64,000 nt of DNA, from NCBI RefSeq assembly GCF_001854405.1, contig NZ_CP017718.1, forward strand, positions 2,790,001 through 2,854,000, in the 5' to 3' direction. The position numbers were made by a program, and so were the translations under genes. Shown piece after piece: positions 37,050-45,097 of the stretch; positions within the stretch are counted from its first letter, which is position 1, and each line of letters opens with the position of its first letter. The notes below the pieces were generated by a model. It was not told where the DNA came from, did no database searches, and was given only the letters and a program-made list of their open reading frames with translations. This DNA comes from Hyphomonas sp. Mor2. GTDB lineage: Bacteria; Pseudomonadota; Alphaproteobacteria; Caulobacterales; Hyphomonadaceae.

Positions 37050-38603
37050 CTAGTTCGCCTCCCCGTACCAAATATCTCGGAGATGCCGATCGACATCATT
37101 TTGAAGCTCGGTCTTGGTATCGAACACCATGGTCGCGCGCCGTTCCGGATCGAACGGTGCCCAGTCTGGCATACTGGCACTCGGCTTGCCGGTGCGGGCA
37201 AAACTTACCCAGGCGTCGCTGACCATGTCAGCCATCTCACGAAGCGGTTCAGGATCGCCAATGCACTTTTCAAACGCTTCGAGGTTGAGATTGCAGAACG
37301 GTATCTCCATCCCGTGAACCGCGCCGATCCCTTTGACCGGCGAGGACCAGTTGAATTGGTAGAGATAAGTCCGGCCCGGCGCGGTTTCCGCGTGAATCTC
37401 CGCCGCGCGCACGGTTCCCCGCCGGAATAAAGCATCGGTGATGATCTGCCCGCGCACATAAGAGCCTTTGGCGCCTGGCATAGCGCGCTTGTAGCTCTCG
37501 AAAACCTGTTTCACTTTTTGGCGCGGGATGATCAAATTTTTGAACAGACCCATGGTTGCCCAGGCGGAGAACCATTCCGGGCCTGGCATGGCGAGCTGGA
37601 ACAGGCGCCCGTCCTCGAGGACGCTGCCAATCATCAGATCCTTGTCCTTGGCCACTCCCTGTTTCAGGGAGTCGAGCAAATGTACCGGCATGAAATCGGT
37701 GCCATGCACGCAGCCAATATTGCCGTGTATGACCAGATCGCCATAGCGCTCCTCAGCGTCCTTTCGAGCCAGAAGCTTGCGTGCCTTGCCCATGATCTTG
37801 ACCGTGTCGGCCCCCGACAGCGCCGAGATCGCTTCCCGGTCGCCATGCTTGATCTTCAGCGCGTCCAACAGGTCGCGTGAATATTGTTCATGACCTTTGA
37901 TCGAACCGCAAATCTCCGGCGTCCCGCTCTGGGCAATGGCACGATGATACAGGCCCTGCGCCGCCGGGCTCGCCAGTAAGACAGCGATGCTTTGTCCACC
38001 TGCAGATTCGCCGAAGATGGTGACATTGCCTGGATCGCCACCAAATTGCGCGACGTTCTCCTGTACCCATCGCAAGCCGGCAAGCTGGTCTTCAAAGCCA
38101 CGATTGGGACCGCAAAAATCATCCTCAAACATGCCCGGCGCAACGAACGACCCCATCAGGCCCAAACGGTAATTGACGGAGACAATCACAACCTCTTTCT
38201 TCGCCAGATTGTGGCCGTGATAGATCGGATGCGAGCCCGACCCGGAGACAAAGGCACCGCCATGGATCCAGACCATGACCGGGAGCCTGGCCTGCGGGTC
38301 GAGCGTTGGCGTCCAGACATTCAGATTCAGGCAGTCATCTCCATGCGTGCCCGGCACATCAATCGTCTGGAGAAACTTCTTTCCTGCGCTTCCGGAGAGC
38401 CACATGATTGGCGAAGGTTGCTGCGGACAGATCTCTCCAAACTCGGTTGCATCTCTCACGCCCGACCAGGGCTCTCGAGGTCGCGGATTTCGCCACCGGT
38501 TCTCGCCGGAGATGGGCGCTGCGAAGGGAATGCCCTTGAAGCTGTAGACGCCTTCCGCTTCACTTCCTGCGATCCGGCCGTGAGAAATCGTGACCTCAGC
38601 CAT
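37050..38603 (-). CDS. Type B carboxylesterase
   Basis: A 517-residue alpha/beta-hydrolase of the cholinesterase/type B family. HGGAFVSGSGS forms the oxyanion hole and Ser200 sits in FGESAGGQS; DCLNLNVWTP is a family signature. No signal peptide is evident, so it should be cytoplasmic. It lies between a TonB receptor and a CoA transferase in one minus-strand operon, fitting hydrolysis of an imported ester. GAGGAAAAGA precedes the ATG. Confidence 0.92.
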   Translation of the reverse strand: MAEVTISHGRIAGSEAEGVYSFKGIPFAAPISGENRWRNPRPREPWSGVRDATEFGEICPQQPSPIMWLSGSAGKKFLQTIDVPGTHGDDCLNLNVWTPTLDPQARLPVMVWIHGGAFVSGSGSHPIYHGHNLAKKEVVIVSVNYRLGLMGSFVAPGMFEDDFCGPNRGFEDQLAGLRWVQENVAQFGGDPGNVTIFGESAGGQSIAVLLASPAAQGLYHRAIAQSGTPEICGSIKGHEQYSRDLLDALKIKHGDREAISALSGADTVKIMGKARKLLARKDAEERYGDLVIHGNIGCVHGTDFMPVHLLDSLKQGVAKDKDLMIGSVLEDGRLFQLAMPGPEWFSAWATMGLFKNLIIPRQKVKQVFESYKRAMPGAKGSYVRGQIITDALFRRGTVRAAEIHAETAPGRTYLYQFNWSSPVKGIGAVHGMEIPFCNLNLEAFEKCIGDPEPLREMADMVSDAWVSFARTGKPSASMPDWAPFDPERRATMVFDTKTELQNDVDRHLRDIWYGEAN

Positions 38604-38665
38604 TCTATCTTTTCCTCTGAATTGATCGGTCCGGGGGTGCCGCGCGAGACGACACCCTCCAGAGC

Positions 38666-41020
38666 TTAATAGTTGACCCGCAAGGTTACACCATAGGTGC
38701 GTGGGCGGATCGTCGTCACCGTATAGTCGCCGCTCAAGAACGAGTTGAAAAAGGGACTGACCCCGACCACGGGGCGATCATCGGTGATATTGTCGACAAA
38801 CAGGTCGAGACTGAGATTCTCCTTATAAATCCCCGCCCGCAGCCGGCCGGTAGAAATGCTGTCCAGCGTCCGCAAAGACCCAGGCGCCGGGAATAACTCC
38901 GTCATATCCGTGAGCGGTTGGTTCAGTGACGAACTGGTATGCTGGACATCCAGACGGACATAGCCTGACAGCGTCTCTGTGAGCGGCGTGTCATATTGCA
39001 TGAAGCCGGCGAGGTTCAGCTCTGGTGCGCGCGGGACTTCGGTGTCCGGAAGGATGGAACCTCCTGGCTCTGTCGAGGTGAACTCGGCATCCTGAACGTT
39101 CATCGTATAGCCAAACGACCAGTTGTCGTCCGGGCGATACGACAATTCCGCTTCTGCACCGATCACCCGCGCATCGCTGAACCCATCAATGTAGGACAGT
39201 CGTTGGGGACCAACGGCCGTCGGAACAAATCCCGTGGTGACCGTCGTCTGAATATCCTCCCAATCGAGATAATAAACGGCTGCATTGGCAATCAGGCGTC
39301 CACCATCCCAGGCAGACTTCACCCCGGCCTCATAGTTCCAGAGGCTGTCTGAATCATAGACGCTGGGGATGGAGCCGGAAAGATCTGACCCGGCGCTCAG
39401 ATTGCCGCCGCCTGAACGGAAGCCCTCCGCAGCAGTGAAATAGAGCAACACGTCATCATTGAGGCTGTAATCGACCCCGAGCTTGAACAGGATGTCATTG
39501 TCGCTGGATTCAACCGGTGCCGGATCGCTCGAGGAAATGGCGAGATAGCCATAGCCGATGACGAGATCATCGAATGTGGTCGTCTCATCGAAATAGCGCG
39601 CACCAAAGGTCACCGTGAAATCTTCGAACAGTTCGTAATCGAACTCACCATAGAGGGCATATTGCTCAAAGGTTTCCGGGCCGACTCTGTCGACCACAGC
39701 CAGGAAGGGATCCGGCACGCGACTTCCAACAGAATCCCCCGTCGGAAAAAGGAGTGGCGCACCGAACGGGCCGAACAGGGCAGTCGTCGCGTCATTGATC
39801 TCCTGTGCGTTAGGGACAATGGTTGAAGCAAAAGTCTGCAACTCGCGATCACGATAGAACGCACCGAGCACCCAGTTCAGACGATTGTCGCCATTTGAAA
39901 CCAGGCGGAATTCCTGGGTGAAGGCTTCCTGCTCATGTTCGGTCAGCAGGCTGCGACTCGGAACCGGTACTGTGATGGCCCCGCCGCTCAACAAGCCGAC
40001 AACGAACTCGATTCCGAGATCCACTCGCTCGTCAAATTGACGCTCATTCTCGACATAAGAGCTGATCGAAGACGCGGTCGCAAATCCGAGATCGGCCTCA
40101 AACGTGGCCGAATACAGGTCGGTGGTTGTGTTGTTGAAGCGGTTCTCCAGAAACTCCGCCTGCAGATCGCCGACGTTCGGATTGTAATTGTCGAGACCAT
40201 CCAGCTCGGAATCATCATGCATATAGGTCAGGCGAAAATTGAAGTTCTCGGATAGCTCGCCATCAATGATCGCTCGGATCGAGAGCGCTTCATTGTCATT
40301 GATATTGCTCTCGCCAGTCGCGACATTGTCGATATAGCCGGCATCTTCTTTGTAAGCCGCGGAGATGCGCGCGCCGAGACGATCCTTAATCAGCGGCAGG
40401 TTCACAACCCCGCGCACCTGATAATTGGTATCGCCATTCTCAGTGTTCGAGACGGTCGCTTCGGCTTTCGCTTCATACTCGGACAGATTGGCGCCGTTCG
40501 GAATGAAGCGCAGGACACCGCCCATCGCGCCTTCTCCGAACAATGTGCCTTGCGGCCCCTTCAACACTTCGACCCGCTCGAGATCGTAAAGGACCAGGTC
40601 CGGCAGTGACGCTCCGCCCTGGACTGGCGTGTCATCAATATAGACGCCGATCGGTGACACGGAATCTACCGAACCATATTCGGTCCCGGTAATGTTGGAG
40701 ATGCCGCGAATACCGATTTCGGTCGAGCCGGATCCGGAGCGGGTGAAACCGACCCCTGAGAGCGATGGCAGGATATCTTCAAACGAATCGAGCGACAGCT
40801 GATCGATCGTGTCGCCTCCGATCACCTGGATCGACGCGGGCACATCCTGGACGCCTTCTTCCCGGCGAGTCGCCGTGACATATACCGTTTCCTGGACGAG
40901 GTCGCGCGCGGCATTGTCCTCCGTATCGACATCGCTTGTTTCCTGCGCAAAGCCTGGAAACGCCGTCAACGCCAAGGCACTGACCGCTAAGCAAGCTCTT
41001 GTTTTTATGTTCTTATTCAT
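38666..41020 (-). CDS. TonB-dependent outer-membrane receptor 1
   Basis: A 784-residue receptor with signal peptide (MNKNIKTRACLAVSALALTA..., cleaved after FAQ), a plug domain (about residues 40-165, DVPASIQVIGGDTID, GVYIDDTPVQGGASLPDLV, VEVLKGPQGTLFGEGAMGGV) and a 22-strand beta-barrel ending NY. ATG 41020 is chosen because GGGAGGGAG precedes it. The first gene of a minus-strand operon with the esterase and CoA transferase, and divergent from the phytanoyl-dioxygenase gene across an operator-bearing promoter. It probably imports the cluster's substrate rather than iron. Confidence 0.92.
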   Translation of the reverse strand: MNKNIKTRACLAVSALALTAFPGFAQETSDVDTEDNAARDLVQETVYVTATRREEGVQDVPASIQVIGGDTIDQLSLDSFEDILPSLSGVGFTRSGSGSTEIGIRGISNITGTEYGSVDSVSPIGVYIDDTPVQGGASLPDLVLYDLERVEVLKGPQGTLFGEGAMGGVLRFIPNGANLSEYEAKAEATVSNTENGDTNYQVRGVVNLPLIKDRLGARISAAYKEDAGYIDNVATGESNINDNEALSIRAIIDGELSENFNFRLTYMHDDSELDGLDNYNPNVGDLQAEFLENRFNNTTTDLYSATFEADLGFATASSISSYVENERQFDERVDLGIEFVVGLLSGGAITVPVPSRSLLTEHEQEAFTQEFRLVSNGDNRLNWVLGAFYRDRELQTFASTIVPNAQEINDATTALFGPFGAPLLFPTGDSVGSRVPDPFLAVVDRVGPETFEQYALYGEFDYELFEDFTVTFGARYFDETTTFDDLVIGYGYLAISSSDPAPVESSDNDILFKLGVDYSLNDDVLLYFTAAEGFRSGGGNLSAGSDLSGSIPSVYDSDSLWNYEAGVKSAWDGGRLIANAAVYYLDWEDIQTTVTTGFVPTAVGPQRLSYIDGFSDARVIGAEAELSYRPDDNWSFGYTMNVQDAEFTSTEPGGSILPDTEVPRAPELNLAGFMQYDTPLTETLSGYVRLDVQHTSSSLNQPLTDMTELFPAPGSLRTLDSISTGRLRAGIYKENLSLDLFVDNITDDRPVVGVSPFFNSFLSGDYTVTTIRPRTYGVTLRVNY

Positions 41021-41166
41021 CCGCTCCCTCCCTAGAAGCATGAGGTGATTTCAGGATGGCGTGTGCTCACTTTCCATCCCCAAGACGCGGGCTTGTGGGC
41101 GCCCTTGACAAAGTGTCACTCAGTGACATTATTTGTCTCGGTAACAAAAAAAAGGGAGAAGCGCAA
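41021..41166. promoter_or_regulatory. Divergent promoter region with TetR-type operator
   Basis: A 146-base gap between TonB receptor 1 and the first dioxygenase gene. Toward the dioxygenase, a consensus -35 TTGACA (41105-41110) and a -10 CATTAT (41127-41132) are 16 bases apart. The perfect palindrome TGTCACTCAGTGACA fills the spacer and runs into the -10 (41114-41128). A bound repressor would block polymerase directly, and could also affect the TonB operon on the other strand. Confidence 0.75.
41114..41128. promoter_or_regulatory. Operator palindrome, copy 1
   Basis: TGTCACTCAGTGACA, a perfect inverted repeat (7-bp arms around a central C). It differs from the copy at 43285 only at the central base. 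Placement between -35 and -10 is typical of TetR-family operators; the adjacent TetR-1 is the natural candidate. Confidence 0.75.
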
Positions 41167-42081
41167 ATGGATATTGGTGACTGGTCAGCGACCCCCATCC
41201 TCAATGAGCTGTACAAGGAGATCCGTGAGAAAGGTCTGGAAACCAACCTGGCGGAACTCGAAGCCTTTGGCTTCACGACCATTCCCGGCGCGCTGAGCCC
41301 GGACGAGGTCAGCGCCATGCGCGCGCGGATTCTTGAGCTATCGGAAGAGCGGCTCGGAATGGACCTGGACCCCGACACATTGGAGCAGCGAACGACACCC
41401 GAAGGCGTGCCCAGCGATGTCGCGCTGATCCCGTTCCTGCTCTATCACGACCCGATCTTCAAAAAGGCGGTGGTGAATGAGAAATCCCTTTCTCTCATCA
41501 CCTATTTGCTAGGCCGTCAGTGCTTGCTCTCCAGTCTGACCTGTCATTTGAAAGGTCCTGGCGGCCCCGGTCTGCCCATTCACAGCGACAACGGGCTGGG
41601 CATTCCGGAAAGCTACGGCATGCCGTCCATGGTGGCGAACTGCAATTTCGCACTGACCGATTACACAGAAGAAGGCGGTTGCTTTGCCGTTGTCCCCGGC
41701 AGTCACCGTTTGGCAAGACAACCAAAGGGCGGCGAGCAGATTATTGCTGATGAGCAGCGCTACAAACATGTGATCCCGGTCGAGGTCCCTGCCGGCACTG
41801 CGATCATCTGGCACGGCAACACCTGGCATGGGTCCTACCCACGCAAGACACCGGGCCTGCGCATCAACTTGTCGACCTATTACTGCCGCGAGTCTTTGCA
41901 GACCCAGGAAAACTATGCCGACACCGTGCCGGAAGGTTTCCTTGACCCAATCAAGGAGGAGCGGCTCGCCCGCCTGCTCGGTTCGGATCTTGTCTATGGC
42001 TGGCAGGATGAAGGCCCGATCAAACTGTACGAGCGGATGGCCAAACCGATGCCAGGAGGCCTGCCAAGTTGGCAAGCTTAG
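41167..42081 (+). CDS. Phytanoyl-CoA dioxygenase (PhyH) family protein 1
   Basis: A 304-residue Fe(II)/2-oxoglutarate oxygenase. The metal triad is His139 and Asp141 in GLPIHSDNG plus His221 in WHGNTWHGS, with Arg232 binding 2-oxoglutarate. ATG 41167 follows GGGAGAAGCGCAA. It lies downstream of a strong promoter with a TetR-type operator and is followed by a small gene 38 bases later. PhyH relatives hydroxylate fatty acyl chains or secondary metabolites; here the substrate is unknown. Confidence 0.9.
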   Translation: MDIGDWSATPILNELYKEIREKGLETNLAELEAFGFTTIPGALSPDEVSAMRARILELSEERLGMDLDPDTLEQRTTPEGVPSDVALIPFLLYHDPIFKKAVVNEKSLSLITYLLGRQCLLSSLTCHLKGPGGPGLPIHSDNGLGIPESYGMPSMVANCNFALTDYTEEGGCFAVVPGSHRLARQPKGGEQIIADEQRYKHVIPVEVPAGTAIIWHGNTWHGSYPRKTPGLRINLSTYYCRESLQTQENYADTVPEGFLDPIKEERLARLLGSDLVYGWQDEGPIKLYERMAKPMPGGLPSWQA

Positions 42082-42119
42082 CGCCCCGCACTTTCCGATC
42101 CCTCAAAACAGGAGTTCCC

Positions 42120-42557
42120 ATGGGCGCTCAGAAATATGAATTCGCTGGTCCCGAATGGCGGGCCTTTATGCATGGCATGGTGCAAGAGCGCTTGAACCAG
42201 CTCGACCCAGACGAGAGCGCCAAGAGCTGGTCGTTCTGTGAAGTCTTTACCGATGCCCCCGTGCATTTGCAGACCGATGGCACCAAGGCGGCCTGGCACT
42301 TCATTGTCCGCGATGGTGAGGTGGCGTTCGGCGACACCGATCTGGAAGACGCGACAATGAAAGTTGTTGCCGATTATCAGGCAATCCTGCCCCTCGCCCG
42401 CTATGACACACGCGGCGAACCGGACCGCCAGGCCGAGCTGGGGGCTATGTCTCAGAAACTGATGGCGGAAGGCAAGATGACCGTGTCGGGGGATCCGTCT
42501 GCGCTCGATCCAAGGCTCGGCTCGGTGCATGACCCGATCGCTGCTGTCACCGCTTGA
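42120..42557 (+). CDS. Small SCP2-like putative accessory protein
   Basis: A 145-residue soluble protein. Pattern AWHFIVRDGEVAFGDTDLEDATMKVVADYQAILPLARY, followed by KLMAEGKMTVSGDPS, resembles the sterol-carrier (SCP2) sheet-and-helix layout, so it may bind or deliver a hydrophobic ligand. The match is weak and by eye. It is preceded by AGGAG and translated with PhyH-1; it converges on TetR-1. If the SCP2 likeness is wrong it is simply an uncharacterised partner of PhyH-1. Confidence 0.6.
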   Translation: MGAQKYEFAGPEWRAFMHGMVQERLNQLDPDESAKSWSFCEVFTDAPVHLQTDGTKAAWHFIVRDGEVAFGDTDLEDATMKVVADYQAILPLARYDTRGEPDRQAELGAMSQKLMAEGKMTVSGDPSALDPRLGSVHDPIAAVTA

Positions 42558-42566
42558 AGATCGCGC

Positions 42567-43169
42567 CTATTTCTTTCGCTTTTTGACCGATAAACCCTGG
42601 CGAACGGTCGAGACGACCTTGAGCTCGGCATCAAGAATCTGTTGATAGGCCTCGCGTTCGAGATAGCGCGCACCAATCAGATAGTTCGCGCCGACCAGGG
42701 CGGCGGCCATTACGGCCACCTCGATTTCTGTCTCAGTGTCATGGCCGTACTCCGCGAGCAGACCTTCAAAGATCAGTTTCTGATACTCCGCCTGGATGGC
42801 CATATAGGCTTGCTTAATCGCGGGTTCGTCGCCGACAATGAGCTTGACATTGGCGCGCCGCTCATACTGGGCCAGGAGTTTCGCGCCCTCTTCTACGTGT
42901 CGCTCCCAAACATCGACGATGCTCTCATCCCCGCGATTGGCGGCTTGTTCGGTGAATATGCGAAGCGCCTCATACGGACCCCACAGGACCAGATGCACCT
43001 TGGTTGGAAAATAGCGCAGCAAAGTGCGGCGATTGACGTCGGCATGCTCTGCGATTTCATCCAGAGTCACATTGTCAAAGCCGCGCTCAACAAAGACCTC
43101 GCCAGCCGCTTCCAGGATCTGCTGGTGCGTTTGCGCTTTCTTTTGTTCTCTCAAGCCCGTCTTAGACAT
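42567..43169 (-). CDS. TetR-family transcriptional repressor 1
   Basis: A 200-residue regulator with an N-terminal HTH (about residues 13-58: QQILEAAGEVFVERGFDNV, LDEIAEHADVNRRTLLRYF) and a helical ligand domain. ATG 43169 is preferred; a TTG at 43184 is an alternative. The divergent region upstream has a 15-bp palindrome (43285-43299) 116 bases away, and the same palindrome sits before PhyH-1, so it probably represses both promoters and perhaps its own. The inducer is expected to be a cluster substrate or acyl-CoA. Confidence 0.88.
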   Translation of the reverse strand: MSKTGLREQKKAQTHQQILEAAGEVFVERGFDNVTLDEIAEHADVNRRTLLRYFPTKVHLVLWGPYEALRIFTEQAANRGDESIVDVWERHVEEGAKLLAQYERRANVKLIVGDEPAIKQAYMAIQAEYQKLIFEGLLAEYGHDTETEIEVAVMAAALVGANYLIGARYLEREAYQQILDAELKVVSTVRQGLSVKKRKK

Positions 43170-43389
43170 ATCCACTATCGCCAAGTCATACTCAAAAATT
43201 CCGATTTATTTGAACATAGTACCGCACACCACTCAACCGATCGCTAACAGGCACTCACAGGATCTGATCCTCGCTTGACTAAAATGTCACTGAGTGACAT
43301 ATTTTTCAAGTCGACACATCTTCGCGTCGCCAAACGAACGCTTAGACTCGCGCGCTCTGCAAGTCTCGGCGGATGAGAAGGACCGAGCC
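43170..43389. promoter_or_regulatory. Divergent promoter region TetR-1 / PhyH-2
   Basis: 220 bases. Toward PhyH-2, -35 TTGACT (43275-43280) and -10 CATATT (43298-43303) are 17 bases apart, with the operator palindrome at 43285-43299 in between. The rest holds no obvious gene. Confidence 0.7.
43285..43299. promoter_or_regulatory. Operator palindrome, copy 2
   Basis: TGTCACTGAGTGACA, a perfect inverted repeat identical to the copy at 41114 apart from the centre base. It occupies the same position relative to the -35 and -10 boxes, four bases after the -35. Confidence 0.75.
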
Positions 43390-44265
43390 ATGACGAGATT
43401 ACCTGCGCCCCTCCCGGAAGATGCTGTCGCGGAGCATGTCTCCAAGGTCGCCCGCGATGGCTATACCATCCTGCACAATGCGGTGGATGCAGATTTTCTC
43501 GACGAAATTTATCGTGAGATCGATCGGCTCGAACAGGTCCGGCCCGGCGGTGACATTCCTCCAGCACCGTTTACCGGCCAGGTGACGCGAAGATGGTTCG
43601 ATCTCCTGAATGATGGAGACATCTGGCAGGATGTCGCGGTGCACCCCTGGGTGATGCAGGTGCAGCAACAGGTGCTCGGCGACGGGTTCTTATTATCGAC
43701 CATGGGAACGGCTGTCGTCGGCCCCGGCGAAGTCGCGCAGCCGATCCATGTCGATGATGCGCTTTACGGTTTTCCGCGCCCCCACCCGACGATTGTTTGC
43801 AACACAATGTGGGCGGTCAGCGACTTTACCGAGGAGACCGGCGCGACACGGATCATTCCTAGCAGTCACAAATGGGCCGAAGATCCGGACTTTACCGGAA
43901 CCTATGAGTCCATCCCGGCTGAGATGAGTCCGGGCAGCATCTGCATGTTTGTCGGTAGCCTCTATCATGGCGCTGGGCAGAACGTCTCAAATGGCGATCG
44001 GTATGGCCTCACGATTAATTATTGCAGCGGCGCGATGCGTCAGCAGGAGAACTTGATGCTCGGGATCAGTCCGCAACGCATGATGAGTTTCTCGACAGAG
44101 CTGCAGGATCTGATCGGTTTCAAGATGTATGGCGGCGCGGGTCACATCTTTGCCCAGGATCCGCGCACGGAGATGCAACGTCATTTTGGTGAAGACGACA
44201 GCGACGACCCCTGGTTGGCGCGCCGCAATGATCTGCACCGCGATCGCACGCAGCCGACAAGCTAG
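43390..44265 (+). CDS. Phytanoyl-CoA dioxygenase (PhyH) family protein 2
   Basis: A 291-residue Fe(II)/2-oxoglutarate oxygenase: His120 and Asp122 in QPIHVDD, His193 in SLYHGAGQN and Arg204 in GDRYGLTINY. Only moderately similar in sequence to PhyH-1, so it may act on a different position or intermediate. ATG 43390 follows GAGAAGGACCGAGCC. It is under a TetR-type operator like PhyH-1 and converges on the SDR gene with a four-base overlap. Confidence 0.9.
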   Translation: MTRLPAPLPEDAVAEHVSKVARDGYTILHNAVDADFLDEIYREIDRLEQVRPGGDIPPAPFTGQVTRRWFDLLNDGDIWQDVAVHPWVMQVQQQVLGDGFLLSTMGTAVVGPGEVAQPIHVDDALYGFPRPHPTIVCNTMWAVSDFTEETGATRIIPSSHKWAEDPDFTGTYESIPAEMSPGSICMFVGSLYHGAGQNVSNGDRYGLTINYCSGAMRQQENLMLGISPQRMMSFSTELQDLIGFKMYGGAGHIFAQDPRTEMQRHFGEDDSDDPWLARRNDLHRDRTQPTS

Positions 44266-45089
44266 ACTGCGTCTCTGTTCGTGCGGTCGACAAAGGATTT
44301 CGGAAACAGCCGGCTCCGCCAGTCACTTCGCTGCGCATCCTTTCCGACGAGGATTTTTCGACGCCCGCCGGCAATCCCATCAAGAATGATCCTGGCGGCA
44401 GTCGACGCGGGGAGGCCATTGGCTTCGAAGGCGTCGACGATGAAATCCTGATGCGCTTGCGGTAGGTCAACGCCGGCCGTGTTTCCCGCCTCAACGGCGT
44501 TGCGCAATACCTTGGTTGCAATGTGCCCAGGATGAATGCTGGAGACAAGAATGCCGGAGCCCTTCAGCTCCTGGTGCAGCACTTCGGTGAAGCCGCGCAC
44601 AGCATATTTGGAGGCGCAATAGGCCGCCTGTTTCTTCATCGGGAAGAGACCAAACACGCTCGAGACATTGGCGATGACTGCTTCCGGACGGAGCTTCAAT
44701 GCTGGGAGAAATTCCTTGGTGCCATAGACGGTGCCCATGAAATTGATCGCCATGACGCGTTCAAAACGATCATAGCCTGTGTCTTCTACCGGCCCGGCAA
44801 AGGTAATGCCTGCATTGTTGATGATGCCGTCAACATGGCCATGCACGGCTAACACGTCGTCGCGTACAGTCTGCCAATTCTCCAGACTGGACACATCGAG
44901 CTTGTGCAGGGTGCAGCGCGCATCGTTCCGGGTCTCAGCCGCAATGAGATCGCGCGTCTCTCCAAGGCCGCCTAAATCAACATCCGCGAGCGCGAGCGTT
45001 GCCCCGCGCCGTGCGCCTTCAATCGCGAGCGCGCGCCCAATTCCCGACGCCGCCCCCGTAATGAAGATGGTTTTGCCACTGACCTTCAT
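44262..45089 (-). CDS. Short-chain dehydrogenase/reductase
   Basis: A 275-residue SDR with NAD(P)-binding TGAASGIG (11-18), NNAG (91-94), and the catalytic Ser143, Tyr157, Lys161 (YCASK). Asp36 at the end of the second strand (ALADVD) favours NAD(H). It lies eight bases after the Baeyer-Villiger monooxygenase gene in the same operon. Together they suit oxidation of a secondary alcohol to the ketone that the monooxygenase then attacks. Confidence 0.93.
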   Translation of the reverse strand: MKVSGKTIFITGAASGIGRALAIEGARRGATLALADVDLGGLGETRDLIAAETRNDARCTLHKLDVSSLENWQTVRDDVLAVHGHVDGIINNAGITFAGPVEDTGYDRFERVMAINFMGTVYGTKEFLPALKLRPEAVIANVSSVFGLFPMKKQAAYCASKYAVRGFTEVLHQELKGSGILVSSIHPGHIATKVLRNAVEAGNTAGVDLPQAHQDFIVDAFEANGLPASTAARIILDGIAGGRRKILVGKDAQRSDWRSRLFPKSFVDRTNRDAV

Positions 45090-45097
45090 GCCGTCAC

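Noticed and set aside
43170-43184. Extended start of TetR-1 at TTG 43184
   Set aside because: ATG 43169 gives a typical TetR N-terminus and there is no clear ribosome site for the TTG.
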